Shown one piece after another: positions 1 to 11,507 of a stretch of 64,000 nucleotides of DNA. Position 1 is the stretch's first letter. Each line of letters begins with the position of its first letter. Both the position numbers and the translations under genes were made by a program. A model generated the notes under the pieces. That model was given only the letters and a program-made list of their open reading frames with translations. It did no database searches and was not told where the DNA came from. This stretch comes from Pelagophyceae sp. CCMP2097 (lineage: Eukaryota > Sar > Pelagophyceae), in assembly GCA_026770575.1 (NCBI GenBank), contig MU657282.1:62001-126000 (forward strand). The letters run 5' to 3'.

Positions 1-2
1 CA

Positions 3-1456
3 GTGCTCGGTGCGGCGCGTGCGTTGACGCCGCATCAGACGCGCGAGCTGCACGTCGTCTCGCTCGAACTCCCGCGCGGCTACGACCGCACCGCCGCCGC
101 CACAAACCGCGCCTGGCGCTGGAAGTCGGCCGTCCTCGGTGCGGCCGCATGACACCAAGGCAGGACTGGACCCGCTGCCGCGTAGGCGACGACCAGGGCC
201 TGCCGCGGCCCAAGGCGGCGCGCGCGTTGGCCGAGGAGCTGCTGCACGAGGGCGTCATCGCAGAATGCGCGGTCCTCGCGACGTGCGCGCGCCTCGACGT
301 TATCGTCGCGGCCGACGCCGTGGACGCCGGCGGCGCCGACGCTGTCCGCGCGGCGGTGGGCCGCCAGCTCGCGGCGCAGGTCGAGGCGTGGCGCGGCGCG
401 GACCACGGCCTCTGGGCGCGCAGCGCGCGGTGGCTCGACGGCGCCGCCGAAGAGATCCGCGCCGCGCCGAAAATCGTCGACGACTTTGAAGTGTCCTTCC
501 TCTGCGAGGCGCTCACATTGCACGCGGGCACATTCAACGCCACGCGCCACCTCGCCCTCGTCGCCGCCGTGCGTGCTTGCGTGACCGCTTTCCGAAAGAC
601 TCTCTGTGATAACACCTCTCTCACAGGGCGCGATGGCAGACGACGACTTTGACCCATTCTGCTCGCGTCGCGCGCACATCCAAAAGCAGCTCCGCGCCTG
701 CCTCGAGACGGCGACTGTGCGTCCGCACACGATAAAAAGGCCGCCAAGAACCACCGCCGTGACAGGCGACGCCCGCGCCGCCGGCGGGACCGACGATCAA
801 GGCGTGCATCGAGAGCGCGCTGCGCGTGAGGCGCCGGAGTCCGACGCTTCGACGACGGCGCTCCAAACCGGGCCGCGGTCGTTTTTGCAAAGGGGCGACG
901 TTCACGCTAGGCGGGCGCCCGCGCGCGCGACGTGTCGGGCGTCGAGGTGGCCGCGCTCCGGCGCGACCGCGACAATAAGTCACTGAAAAAGGCGGCGCTC
1001 GAAGCCGGCCGCGGCGCCGCGTTGGCGGCCGCGGACGCCGCGGTGCGCGATCTCTCCGCCGTCGACGCGGCGCCGCGGATCGTCGCGCTCCGGAAAGCGG
1101 TTCGACGCAGCGCCTCCTTGGCGTCCAGGAAAAGCCTTCTTTACGTCCAGGAACGGACCCGTCGGAGAGACTATGTCGACGAATATCGCCTGGAGCGCGC
1201 CGACTCGAGCGTTGCGTCCGCGCAGGCCACTCTGGCGGCCGAGGCCGTCGCGCGGAGCGGCGCGCGCGCGGGCGACGTCGACGCGGCGCTCGCGGCCGCG
1301 CGCGGCGCGGCCAACGAGGCGCTGCACCTGCCGACGCTGGCGCTCCGCAGCGGCGCGAGCGTCGACGAGGCCACCGTCGTCCGAGACGTCGACGCCGCCG
1401 CGCGCCGCGCCGTCGCGTTGCTGCCGCAGAGCGCCGAGTCGCACGCGAGAGCATAA
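3..1456 (+). CDS. Unrecognised protein, 5' end cut by window edge, at least four exons
   Basis: Exons fit 3-138, 186-568, 627-716 and 911-1456. Each junction keeps the frame, with GTGCG donors and TAG/CAG acceptors. The visible protein begins in an open stretch containing ELHVVSLELPRGYD, so the true start lies upstream of the window. The middle exon is rich in Ala, Arg and Asp with predicted helices. The third exon holds DDDFDPFC and a basic helix. The last exon is Ala-rich and helical and ends ESHARA. I do not recognise a family. A further small intron inside the last exon (about 1093-1170) is possible because that part reads less protein-like. The stop at 1456 lies only 2 bp from the stop of the convergent gene on the other strand, so the 3' UTRs must overlap. 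Confidence is good that this is a gene and low for its function. Confidence 0.6.
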
Positions 1457-1458
1457 CT

Positions 1459-1836
1459 TTATACGGCGTCGTCCAGCGGCCGGAGCGAATCGGCGGGGAG
1501 TTTTCCGCTGTCGTAGACGTTGTGCAGGTCGTGGAAGTCGTCGTCGAGGGCGCACTGGAAACCCGGCGGGATTGGGATCGACTTGACGTAGCCCGAAGGG
1601 TTGTGTTTCGCCGCGTAGATCCCAGGCGCCACCCACCAGTCGCCCGACGGTGAAATGTGCAGAAACAGCGCCGCGTCGTCGGGGCCCGCCGCGCCCGAGA
1701 AGAGCCGCGCGGAGGAGGGCGTTGAACGCGGCGAGCCTTTTGACTGCCTCGCAGAGGCGCCGAGCCATACCGCCGGGCCCCGGGACACGCCAGAGAATGA
1801 GCGATGCAGCACTCGCAAGGCCTTGATGCGGGGCAT
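1459..1836 (-). CDS. Small protein with mitochondrial-type presequence, function unknown
   Basis: An uninterrupted 125-codon frame begins at ATG 1836. The N-terminus (MPRIKALRVLHRSFSG) is basic and amphipathic with no acids, typical of a mitochondrial targeting presequence. The remainder has a compact soluble look with many aromatic and acidic residues (GDWWVAPGIYAAKHNP, DDDFHDLHNVYDS). I do not recognise the family; an accessory subunit of a respiratory complex would fit the size and composition but this is a guess. It converges on the preceding gene with stops about 2 bp apart and diverges from the DPH7 gene across about 150 bp, which must hold both promoters. A hidden intron upstream of residue 40 cannot be excluded, because TAG acceptor-like sites occur there. 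Confidence 0.5.
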   Translation of the reverse strand: MPRIKALRVLHRSFSGVSRGPAVWLGASARQSKGSPRSTPSSARLFSGAAGPDDAALFLHISPSGDWWVAPGIYAAKHNPSGYVKSIPIPPGFQCALDDDFHDLHNVYDSGKLPADSLRPLDDAV

Positions 1837-1985
1837 CGCCACGCTTCGGCCGAGTTGGCACGCGCGTGCGTCGAAGCGCGGCCCGGCGGCCCGGCGCGTA
1901 AACTACGCCCTCGCCGACTGTTTGATGATAAAGTAAATATCGCCAAAACGCGTTTGGCGAAAGGTCTTGAGCCATCGACTGTTTG

Positions 1986-3505
1986 ATGAAGGAGCCCTGC
2001 TCAACGCACGTTTTGCAGACGCAGACGACGGCGGTGAACCCGTGCGTACGGTCCTCCGAGGACGTCGCGACGGGAGGCGCGTCGGGAGCGTTCTCGGAAG
2101 CGTCGCATAGGTGTGCCGTCGACGTCTGCGGCGACCTCGCGCTGGTCGCGACGTACGAGCTCAACGAGGCGACAAAGGTCCGCGAGGGAGGCCTCGTCCT
2201 CTACGCGCTGCGCGGGGCGCCCGAGGTGGCGCTCGAGCGGACGGCCGCGCTCGACGTCGGCGGCGTCCTCGAGTGCGCCTGGACCGGCGACCGGCGCGCG
2301 CTCGCCGCCACCGCCGACGGGTGAGCCCCCCCCGTGCTGGGCCGGGCGCCGAAGTGGGCGTAGGCGCGTCGTCTGCGTCGAGTGCGACGGCGACGCGCTC
2401 GCTCAAGTCGGCGCCAGCGACGCCGCGGGGCACCTGTACATGAGCATCGAGTGGGACCCGCAGAGTGCGTGGGCGTCGCCGCGCCCGCCGCCGGAAACCG
2501 GCGCGTAGGTCGGACGGCCGCAGTGGCAGAGGTGCGGGGCTTTTGCCGGTCCTCCGGTGCATGACGCCTGCGCGCAAAGGCGAACGGCCGCGTCTCGGTT
2601 TGGAACGAGGAACTCGCCGTCGTGCACTCCTGGGACGAGGCGCACACCTACGAAGACGGTGCGGCGCCGCGCCGACCCATGGACGACGACCCTTGGACGC
2701 GCGTTCATCGCCAGGGTCGGCGGCCGAGGTGTGGTGCGCGGCGCGGCGCGGCGACGTCGTGCTCTCCGGCGCCGACGATGCCAAGCTTAAGTGGTGGGAC
2801 GTGCGTGCCGCAGCGGGCGACAGGCTGGCATGGAGGCGACGGGGCGCCGCAGGTCCGTATGGAAGGCTCGACGCGGACGCTGCGGAGCCACGGCGCCGGC
2901 GTCACGGCCGTCGCGTGGTCGCCCCACGCCGAGCACGAATTCATGACGGGTCCGTCCGACGCCGCGGGCCCCGCGGCATCCCCGACGACCGTCACGCAGG
3001 CTCGTACGACGAGTCGGTCCGCGTCTGGGACGCGCGAGGCGCGTCGCTCCTCTTATCCACTGCGCCGCCTCGGGCCGTGCGGACCGCCCACCGTGTAGCG
3101 CCGCGCGCGCCGACGAGCGAGCTCGACCTCGGCGGCGGCGTCTGGACGCTGAAATATCACGTACAGACCCGCGTCCCGCGCAGGAGGCCGTTCCGGACCC
3201 GACGACGCGTGCGCAGGCGGCGCGCGAGGGCCTCGTCGTCGCGTCTTGCATGCGCGCCGGCGCGGCGCCGCGTCCTCTGGGCGGCTCTTCCGCGAAACGG
3301 CTCCCCGGGACGCTGCGCGCACGCGGCCGGCGTAGGCGTCTGCGTGCTGCAGGCGGCGGAGGGCGGCGTTTCCGTCGTCGCGCGGTACACGGGCCACGAG
3401 GCAGAGAAGATCGCCTACGGCGCCGACTTCCACGGCGAGACCGTGGCGAGCTGTTCGTTTTACGACCGAAACGTCCACCTCTGGCGCCTCGGCGCGGCCG
3501 CATAA
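1986..3505 (+). CDS. DPH7: WD40 protein DPH7, diphthine methyl ester hydrolase
   Basis: DPH7 removes the methyl ester from diphthine on elongation factor 2, before the final amidation to diphthamide in the cytosol. The exon-joined protein follows the family order: an N-terminal CAVDVCGDLALVATYEL blade with REGGLVLY, then VVCVECDGDALAQVG, HLYMSIEWD, VSVWNEEL, HSWDEAHTYE, SGADDAKLKWWDVR, GAGVTAVAWSPHAEHEFMTG, SYDESVRVWDAR, GGVWTLKYH, YGADFHGE and SFYDRNVHLWRL. These match the diagnostic GGVW and YGADW-like features of DPH7/WDR85. At least eight short introns interrupt it. Well-supported ones are 2042-2110 and 2321-2363; several later ones are only about 35-80 nt. Exact junctions between 2465 and 3350 are approximate. 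The start at 1986 is the only nearby ATG in frame with the first blade. Confidence 0.85.
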
Positions 3506-3757
3506 GAGACCCAAAAGCCCGGGCCGGCGCCGGTCCCGGGCCGCGTCGGAGCGAGACAGAGGTCACGGAACGTCGGGACCGAAGAAGGGACCCAAGGCGT
3601 GCCCATGAAAATGCAGATCGCCGAAGTGAAAATTTCGACGCAATCTCGGGTCGAAAATCCAATTGCAAAAGGAACCGCGAGTCGTGACCCCTGCTCCGTC
3701 GGCGCCTCGTCCTCTACCCCTCGCTCCCAGCGGCCCCATCACCCTCTTCGGGAGACC

Positions 3758-5320
3758 ATGTCGGCCATGGAGCGCGAAGATTTGGCCAACCCGTCGACTT
3801 GGAAGATTGAGGCGAAAGAGGACTCGCTCGACCTCGAGGGCCGGTGCCTGGCCGGCCTGCGCGCGAGCGGCATCCCGGCGACGGGCGTGGTGTTGGACAA
3901 CACGCACCTGAAGGGCGGCTACATCTGCGACACGATGCGCATCAATATTCTCTACGAAGGCGACGCCGCGCCCGACGCGCCCGAAGGCACCAAGCGCCGC
4001 GCCGCCGCGTCCGCCGTCGCCGAGCGGCCCGACACGGCGATCTTGAAGATCGCCTCGCCCGCGTCAGCCGACCACGACGTCGCCATGCGCCTAAGACTCT
4101 ACGAGCGCGAGTGGCACTTTTATGAGCACATCTCCCACCGCGTAAGGACGCCCCGGCCGCCCGCGTGAAGCCCGAAACGCACTCGATTAGGTGCCGATCC
4201 GCGTGCCCAAGTTCCTCGGGTCGGTCAAGGACGTCGAGACTGGCAAGATCACGGAAGGCGTACTCCTGGAAGACCTCTGCGTGCGTGCGCCCGGGACGCC
4301 ACAGTGGCGCGTGGCGCTCTCATCACCGTCGAAGCATTTTTCCGCTCGCCCCAGACGCCCGCGCCAGGTGCCCGGGGCGATCCTGTGCCCCGACCTCGAC
4401 GACGAGGCGCTGCTGACGACGGTGGCGCACGTGGCCAAGCTGCACGCCGCCTTCTGGAACTCGCCCGAGCTCGCGAGCGGGTCGCTGGGCGTGAAGCCCC
4501 ACAACGCGCCCTGGTACCAGCCGGGCTGGGGCGACGACATTGCGGCGTACTGGCCCAAGTTCGAGGCCAAGTGGCGCACGCACGACTCGCGGCGTCAGCG
4601 CGAGCTCCCCGACGAGGCCTTTGCCGCGGGCGCCGCGATCATGAAGTCATTTGGGTGGATCCAGGACGAGCTGTCGATGAAGCCGCACTGCTTCAACCAC
4701 GGCGACGTCAAGTCGGCCAACATGTTCATGATGCCGAACAACGTGCGAACCCCCGAGCCCAATCCCTATCCGCACGAAGAGGAGCCAGTATCCCACGAGC
4801 GCAGGTGCCCGCGTTCATCGACTGGCAGTACACGGCGGTCGGCAAGGGCTGCCAGGATATCCTCTTCCTCCTTGTAGAGGGCTACGAGATCGATGAGTGC
4901 CGCCGCCTCGAGCCGCTGGTGATGCGGCACTATCACGCCTCGCTCGTGCAGCGCGGCGTCACCGACTACTCGTTTGAGCACCTGAAGCGCGACTGGAAGC
5001 TGGCCTGCATGCACTTTCCGTTCTACGTGGCCATGTGGTTCGGCACGACGCCCGACGAGAACCTCGTCGACCCGGACTTTCCTCGGCGCTTCGTGCCACG
5101 CGCGTTCGACGCCATCCTCCGCAACGGCGCGCACCTGCTCGTGCTCGACGGCCCCGCCGCACCCGCGCCCGCGCCCGAGTCGGCCGCGCCCAAGTCGGCC
5201 GCCGCGCTCGCGCTCGAACTTGGCGAGACGAACGCAGCGCTCGAGCGCATGACCAAGCAACGTGACGCCCTCCTCGCCGCTTTGATGACCATCAAGGGCG
5301 CCCTCCCGCCCTCGCTCTGA
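3758..5320 (+). CDS. EcKinase/CHK-like small-molecule kinase
   Basis: Exons 3758-4141, 4191-4280, 4368-4742 and 4805-5320 give a 454-residue protein with every phase consistent. The fold is the aminoglycoside-phosphotransferase/choline-kinase-like group (EcKinase, DUF1679-type). Visible features are the nucleotide-proximal strand AILKIAS, the helix YEREWHFYEHIS, the hinge VLLEDLC, HVAKLHAAFW, the catalytic loop FNHGDVKSANM (His-Gly-Asp with the downstream Asn) and the metal-binding segment FIDWQYTAVGKGCQDI. The C-terminal tail has a Pro/Ala linker followed by a short coiled coil (LGETNAALERMTKQRDALLA), which is not usual for the family. The substrate cannot be read from sequence; in other organisms the family phosphorylates small alcohols such as ecdysteroids or choline-like compounds. 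It converges on the TFIIS-N gene with about 90 bp between stops. Confidence 0.82.
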
Positions 5321-5408
5321 CCGCCGCGACGACCCCGCTCGGCTCCTGGAAATTCACGGGGCACGGCGGACGTGATTACAATTGTACGACTCGGAAGCAG
5401 CGGCGCGG

Positions 5409-6652
5409 TCACTTGGTCTTGGCCTTTGTGCCCTTAACTCTTCCCTGCGCGACGAGGTCGGCCTCGGTGGGCCGGTAGCCCCAGTGCTGGCACGTCTGAC
5501 GGATCACGGGGCTGATCTTCTCGTCGTCGAACGTGGTGTTGGCGGCGAGGCACTTGTTCAGGAGCTGGGCGCGGAAGCGGCCTTTTGCGCCGTGGCCTTT
5601 CTGCCACCGCGAGACCTGCCGCGCGTCGTCCGAGGACCGCCGGCCCAGGTAGAAGCGGCAGTACCACTGGAACCAGCCGTACCTGCAAGCAGAGTGGGGG
5701 GGCGTCGGGAGAGCGGGGGGGCGTCGGCAGAGCGGGAGTCCTCACGGGTCGATTTGCGCGATCCAGCCGGAGGACTCCCACATGCCCAGCGAACCGCCGC
5801 AGTTCACCTTGTACCTAGGCGGCCGTCCGATACGAACGACGGCGCTGCAACGTACCGGTTGACGCCTTTGTTGTAGGCCTGCGCTGTGATTTGAGCCTTG
5901 ATGTTCAGGCCGGCGAACCACTCCTTTGGAAACTCTTTCCATTCGTCCGCCCCGTAAGACACGCCCGTGACCGCAGAGTCGATAGAGCGGTAGTACGTGC
6001 CGCCGAAGCTGCCCGCCTGTAAAACTTCCGCGGGAGAGAGGTTTGGGGTAAAGTCCTTGTAATCCGCGCATTTCAAAAGACCAGTCTTCTCGTCGCGCTG
6101 CATCTCCGGCGCGCGCTTGTCGAGGACCTTCACGGCAGTCGGCGGCAGCACGGGCGGGTCCTTGTACATCTCCTTGCGCTGCTTGAGCATGAGCGCGCGG
6201 TACGCGGCGACGCTCGAAGGGACCACTGCCGCGCCCGACCCCGCCGCCGCGCGGTCCTCGAGCTCGGGGGCGTTTCCGGGCTCCGCGTAGTCGACGCGCG
6301 CCCTAATTTGAACGGCGTAGGCGCAGACGAACGCACGCGCTGGCGGCGGCGCCGTGACGCCTTTGGGAACGCGCCGCAAAGGCCGCGCTGAGCCGCTGTC
6401 GTAAAAAACGCACCGCTTGCGCGCCGGCCGCTGTGCCAGGGCCTTCCACTGGTCGACGAGTTCCGCCGCCAGTTTGGCGACGGCGGCGTCTTTAGAGCGG
6501 CGCAGCTTGCCGACGACGGAGGCGACGTTCGACGTTTTGAGCGTTTCCAAATTAACTTCCTCAGTGTCGCGAATCGCCGTCAGCGCCTCCACGATCTGCG
6601 ATGCTGTCGCGTCCTTCGCCGAGACCTGCTGGACGAGGGCCGCGAGCGCCAT
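5409..6652 (-). CDS. TFIIS N-terminal (LW) domain protein with conserved WFQWYCRFYLGRR domain
   Basis: Exons 6652-5856, 5814-5746 and 5682-5409 give a 379-residue protein; introns are 41 and 63 nt with clean GT..AG ends. Residues 1-75 form a four-helix TFIIS N-terminal/LW domain (DTEEVNLETLKTSNVASVVG then KLAAELVDQWKAL), a module that binds transcription elongation partners in the nucleus. After a linker the second half carries FGGTYYRSID, DEWKEFPKEWFAGL, NKGVNRYKVNCGGSLGMWE, GWIAQIDPYGWFQWYCRFYL and DDARQVSRW. This is a block conserved in uncharacterised fungal, plant and algal proteins. I know no assigned biochemical role for it. The fusion to an LW domain suggests a transcription-linked function, which is inference. 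The gene is divergent from COG3. Confidence 0.78.
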
Positions 6653-6866
6653 AGCCTCTGACGCGGCGCGCGTTTTGGAACACGGGCCTGTTTTCTAAAC
6701 AGTTTTTCTCACAAAAAAGGTTCAGCGACACACGGCCCGCCCGCGCCGCGAGCTCGAACGAGGGAGAGGCCGGCGGTGGCAGCAAAGGGCGCGCGCCGCG
6801 CTCCCTCGAGCGTCCGCTCGGACATTTGGTGTGCCTCGATCCAGAGGGACGGTCTCCTAAGTCCCC
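6653..6866. promoter_or_regulatory. Divergent intergenic region between TFIIS-N gene and COG3
   Basis: This 214-bp gap separates two divergently transcribed start codons and so must hold both promoters. It includes a locally AT-richer patch near 6685-6722 that stands out from the GC-rich surroundings. No TATA box or other defined element can be named. Confidence 0.4.
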
Positions 6867-9800
6867 ATGCTCGAGTCCGCGGCCGAGTCCGCGGCGATCG
6901 CGGCCGTGCGCGCCGCGTGCACCGCCGAGCTCTTCTCGGACCGCCTCAACGAGCACCGCAGCGGCCTGCGATCGTAGAAGCCGGCGTCGTTGCGGCTTTG
7001 ACGAGCTCCCGGAATAACGTCGAGGCGGCGTCGCTCCTCGTGCATCGGACCCGCATCGGACGCTGGACGTAGGTGCTACGCCGAAGCGGCGCGCCTCGAA
7101 CTGGCCATCGGCGTCTCCGTGGAAGGTGCGCGCGGCCGTTTGCCTCGCTGGCGCGCCGCCGCTCGAGGCTCGTCGTGCTTCAGGCAAGGATGAGGACGAG
7201 GAGCGCGAGGAGATCGCGACGATTGCGCGGCTCCGCGGCCTCGAAGACTCGTGCGCATCGTAAGAAGCCTCGCCACGGCCGCTCGGCGATGTTTTGTGCC
7301 GACGACCGACCGACGGCGACGCAGCTTCGCGACGCAAATCGAAGACGCGCTGCTCAAGATCGGAAGCGAGTCACCCTGCTTGCTCGCCGAGGTTCCGCGC
7401 CGCTCGGGCTTCCCGGAGGGCCCGCGTTCAATTTATGGAAACGTCTCTCGTGATATCCTAACGCGGGACGTTTGACAGGCATCGCAAAGGCGCGCGACGT
7501 GGCCAAAGCAAAGGCCGTGGTGAGTCGGTGGTTTGGTAAACGCGACCGCTCGGACCGAGCCTCGCTGGCGCCCGTCGACGCTCGCGCGCAAAAACGACGG
7601 CGTGCGGTCGACGCTCGCGTGGACAAACGAAATTTAGGCGGTCACGACTGCGTGCGACGCCATCCTCTGCGAGCAGTCGGCGCTCCGGGCCGAGGCCGCA
7701 CGCCTCGACACCATGCTGGTGCGCACTTGGTGCCTTGGCCGGGCTCTTTGACCGTCTTCCGGAAGGCCTCCGGGGTGTCGGAAGTTGAAGGTGTTGCCAC
7801 GTAGGCGGACTTTGACTCTGCGCTGCCCGAGTCAGACGAGTACGACGACGACGAGGCGCCGGAGACGTGCGCCTCGTTTTCCGCGACGCTGGCTTCGCTC
7901 GAGGTGCAGCGGCGGACAGTACGGCGGCGCGTCGAGTTCGGCGAACTCTTATTCGCCGACGACGCGGACCAACTCGCGCAGCTGAACCGCGAGTACTTTG
8001 GCGCCGTCGACCGCCTGGGCCGCGCCTCGAAGCGCGAGCTCGCAAACGCGCACGCCGACGCCGACCAAGGCGACGACGACGCCGCGCTCCTCGGCGCCGC
8101 GCCGGCCGTGCGCGCGCTGCACGAACTGCTCCTCGCGCGCGTCGACAACGAGGCGGACGCGGCAGACGTCTGCGGCGCAGAGGACCGCGCGGCGGCGACG
8201 GCCTGCGCCTCGGGCTTGGAGCGGGCGTTCTGCGCGCGCCGCGCCGCGCTGCTGCGGCCGCGGTGCCGCGCCGCCGTCTCCGGCGCCGCCGCGTCCGCGA
8301 CCGCGCCGCGCGGGCCCAGCGGCGCCGTGGCCATTATCGCAGAGGCCTCGCGCGTCGTCTCGCAGATCTGCGCAGCGGAGCGCGCTTTGCACGCGGAGCT
8401 CTTTGGCCCTGGCGCCAGCGACGCTTTGGACGACTCCCTGACCGACGTCGCGGCGGCGGTGCACGTCGGCGCGCGCGCGTTGATTCTGCGCATGGACGAC
8501 TTGGAACATCTCCGCGCCGTCGTCGACGCAGCGCACGCGCTCCGGGATCCGCCCTTGAACGCGCTCCGCGCCGAGGGCGCCGAACCCGACGAGCCGCTCG
8601 ACGACGCAGTCGCCGCCGCGCTCTCGCTCATCTCCCAGGACACGCAAGAGTGCGTGCCTTTTTTTAAATAGAACTTCGTCGGATGGCACGGACGTCGAGC
8701 CAATGTGCACAGGCGCGCGACGTTTGCGGCGCTGGCGCAGCTGCGCAACGGCGTCGAGAGTTACACGCCAACGGACGCCGACCTCGACGCCGCGTCGCGC
8801 GCCGGTGCGCCGCTCTGGAGAGTGCTGTTGCCCTCAATCATGCATGTCTCTAGGCGGTGTCTGGTACGCGCCGCTGACTGCGACGATCGAGACGCTGGTC
8901 AAGCTGCACGGGGCCGTGGACGGGGCGGTCTTCGACGACTTCCTCCAGCACGCTCTTCTGGCCTGCCTCGCCGCCATCCACCGCGGCGCCGCCGTGCTGC
9001 GCGACAAGCGCGGACTGAAACAAGAGGCGCACCTCTTCGCTATCAAGCACCTCCTCGTCCTCCGCGAGCGACTCAAGCCCTTTGCGACGTACTCGGCGGG
9101 CGTCACGAGCCGGTGCGCCCCTTGACGACCTTTGGCCTCTGTCGACGTTCATTACGGACCTCCCCACGGCGGCCTCTCCATGGATGGTTTTCCGCGTAGG
9201 CGGCTGGACTGGACGGGGGCGCGCGGAGCGTTCGCCAAGCTCGCCGACGCCGAGGCGGCGCAGGCGACGGCGCAGCGCGGCGGCGTGCGCGGCCTGCTGG
9301 GCCGCTTCTTTGCACACCCGGCGCGCACCAAGGACGCCGTCCTCGGCCTCGCGCGCGGCGGCATGCCCACGGTGGACGAGTCCACCGTCGACGCGCGCCG
9401 CGAGCTCGAGGCCGCTTTGAAGGCCGCCTGCGTCGTCTTCGTCGTCGACGCGTCCGCGGCCGCGGCCGCCACGCTATCCGCCGCTCTGCGCGAGGCGGCG
9501 GCGGCGTGCCCCGGCCACGCGGACCTGCGCGAGGCGTCGCGCGCGGAGCTAGCCCGCGTTAAGGCCATGAAGTTCGCGCAGCCGGCGGCGCTGGGCGAGA
9601 CGCTGCGTCTGGCGCGGCGCGAGGTGGACGCCGCGCTCGCGGCGACGGCCGAGCGCTGCGCCGCGTTCCTAGACAAGCCGGCGACGCGGCGTGTCCTCCT
9701 CAAGCCCGTGCGAGGCCAGTTGGCGCAGACGCTTGCCGACTTCAGAGGCCTCGCCGCGGTGTGTTTTGGACAGAGGCTGCCAAGGAGGCGCATTTGACGA

Positions 9801-9974
9801 GGTCTTCGAAGGACCGTCGCGCTGTAGGCGCTGTTGCCGCCAGAGGCGCTGCTCGAGCTCGAGGTGGACTTCGGCGCCATCGAAGTGCTCCTTCGGGACG
9901 ACGCGGCGCCCGATGACGCGCCGCCCGACGACGCGCCGCAGGCCCAGGACGAGCGCGAGACGCAGGCCGAATGA
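6867..9974 (+). CDS. COG3: Conserved oligomeric Golgi complex subunit 3 (COG3)
   Basis: COG3 is a subunit of the COG tether that captures retrograde vesicles at the Golgi. The exon-joined protein matches the family along its length. The N-terminal helical bundle is ATQIEDALLKIG, AVTTACDAILCEQSALRAEA. The core has QLAQLNREYFGAVDRL, IIAEASRVVSQICAAERALHAELFG, ARALILRMDDLEHLRAVVD, LISQDTQERATFAALAQL, WYAPLTATIETLVKLHGAV and LFAIKHLLVLRERLKPF. The C-terminus is ARRELEAALKAACVVF and FLDKPATRRVLLKPVRGQLAQ. About nine short introns are needed; the 7803-8650 exon is the longest. The end at 9974 follows a last exon starting near 9830 (ALLELEVDFGAIEVLL). The start at 6867 is chosen because the first three exons (about 6867-7370) join in phase into the COG3 N-terminus. 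The weakest junctions are around 9085-9200. Confidence 0.85.
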
Positions 9975-10561
9975 ACCAAACTCTTCAAGAGGCCCGTCCA
10001 CCCACGACGATCCCCCTCGGGCTCGCCGCCAGCGGGTGCCGTGCTCTCTAACCAGCGGACTTGCACAAGGCAAATTCACGATGATGCGCCTCAATGTGTC
10101 GATTAGTCGCGGGACAATGCCGACGACAGCGGACAGCGTCGGGCGAGGTTGTGAATTCGCGGCGGTCTGGGGCGCGCTGAGCAAAGTGGCCTCGGGCTCG
10201 TCCGCGCGGGGCTCGGGCGGCGCGGGGCCGCCCGGAGGCGCGAGGCACGCCGCTTCACTGGGCGGCGTTTGCTCTGCGGCTCGCGTCGCGCTGCGCCGAG
10301 CGCTTGGCGATTTGCCCAGCGCGCGCCGCCGCGACGCCGAACTGGTGCGAGTGCTTGTCGCCTACGGAAAACGTACAGCAGACGCCTTGCACGACCCGGA
10401 AAGCGGTCGAGGGAGTGCGTACGTGCGCGGTGCTCCTTCCCGTTCATGTCGTCGAAGCCGCCGCCTTCGTCGTCGTCGTCGTCGTCGTCGAGACTCCGCG
10501 ATGAATGGTCTGTGCGGCCTAGTTTGAAAAGTATATTTCAAAAGTCGCATCGGCACGATGG
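9975..10561. other. Convergent intergenic stretch, no gene recognised
   Basis: Between the COG3 stop and the stop of the acidic protein gene I find no reading frame with protein-like composition on either strand. The frames present are Arg/Pro/Ser-rich GC artefacts. It contains the trinucleotide repeat listed separately, probably in a 3' UTR. Confidence 0.45.
10467..10490. repeat. (TCG)8 trinucleotide microsatellite
   Basis: Eight uninterrupted TCG units lie in the convergent intergenic region. Trinucleotide runs of this kind are common in coding Asp/Ser tracts here, but this one is not in a credible exon. Confidence 0.75.
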
Positions 10562-11507
10562 TCACCACGCGGGGTCGGCGCGCCTCCGCGCAGCTGGACG
10601 CGGGGGCGGGCTCGAGATGGCCGATTCCGGCGCGGCGGCGATTCGGTCCGCCGCGTCCGCCTTGGCCTCGCGCTTGCGCTGCGAGTCGGCTTGCGACCAC
10701 CCCGGGCTCGTCTGCGACCAGCCCGGCTCTGGCGGCGGCATAGTTCGATCGACGGGCGTCGAAGATTCGGCGGCCTCCTTGACGTCGCTGTTGCGCAGCT
10801 TCTTCTTGCGGTTCGGCGTCGACCCCGTAGACGACCGCGTCTGCTGCTGGAGCCACGCGGCCACGGCGCCGTCGTCGTCGTCCGACGAAGAAGAAGAGTC
10901 CGAGTCGGACTTCTTCGCCTCGTCGTCCTTAGACTCTGCGCGGTCCGCCACGCGGCGGTGCGAGCTCGAGGAGACGTCGGCGGCGCCCTGCAGGCGCGGC
11001 GCCTTTGCGTGCGGCGACGCTTTTTTTGCCCCGTGCGAAATGGCCTACGCGGCGCAGTTCGAGACGGTCGTCAGCACGGAGGCCGCAGTCGGCGCGTCCG
11101 TCGGCGTAGACGCGGCCGCGTACCGCGGCTCGCTTGCCGGGCGAGGCGCAGGCCTTGAGCACGTTGCGCCACGGCGCTTTTGACGCCTCGCGGATCTCGT
11201 CCTCCGAGTCCTCCTCGCTCAAGGTCTCGGCCAGGAGCGAGCGCGACGCGCCCGTCCGCGACATGAATGGTTTCAGGGCCTTCGCCGTCGGCGCCGCCGG
11301 CCGCGCCGCCGTCTGCGGGAGGACCAACGACGGCAGCGGCGGCGCTTCAGCCGGAACGCCGAGAGACGTCGCCGCGCGCAACAGCGGTGTCAGGCCAGTC
11401 GTGTCCGCCATCACAAAGGGCCGGGCGACGCGGACCCGTCGCGAGGGGGCGCAGGTTCGAACTTCGACGGTGACGAATAGAGCCGCCTTCGCCGAGTCGC
11501 CGTCCAT
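10562..11507 (-). CDS. Low-complexity acidic/serine-rich protein, probably nuclear
   Basis: Exons 11507-11124 and 11044-10562 join in phase (intron 79 nt) into a 288-residue protein. The first half is Ala/Pro/Leu-rich with an acidic patch ETLSEEDSEDEI. The second half carries a mixed charge segment KDDEAKKSDSD followed by a Ser/Asp run, the basic cluster NRKKKLRNSDVKEAA and a short repeat PGWSQTSPGWSQ. No folded domain is visible; most of the protein should be disordered, and the basic cluster could be a nuclear localisation signal. I do not recognise a family. Splicing removes an in-frame stretch that would otherwise read Arg-rich, which supports the two-exon model. It diverges from the THP3-like gene. 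Confidence 0.5.

Noticed and set aside
621..1946. Minus-strand open frame of about 440 codons
   Set aside because: Antisense to the first gene; composition is Arg/Ala/Ser noise with no domain, while the plus-strand frames splice in phase.
7642..8748. Minus-strand open frame of about 370 codons, Ser/Ala-rich
   Set aside because: Antisense to COG3 exons with clear homology on the plus strand.
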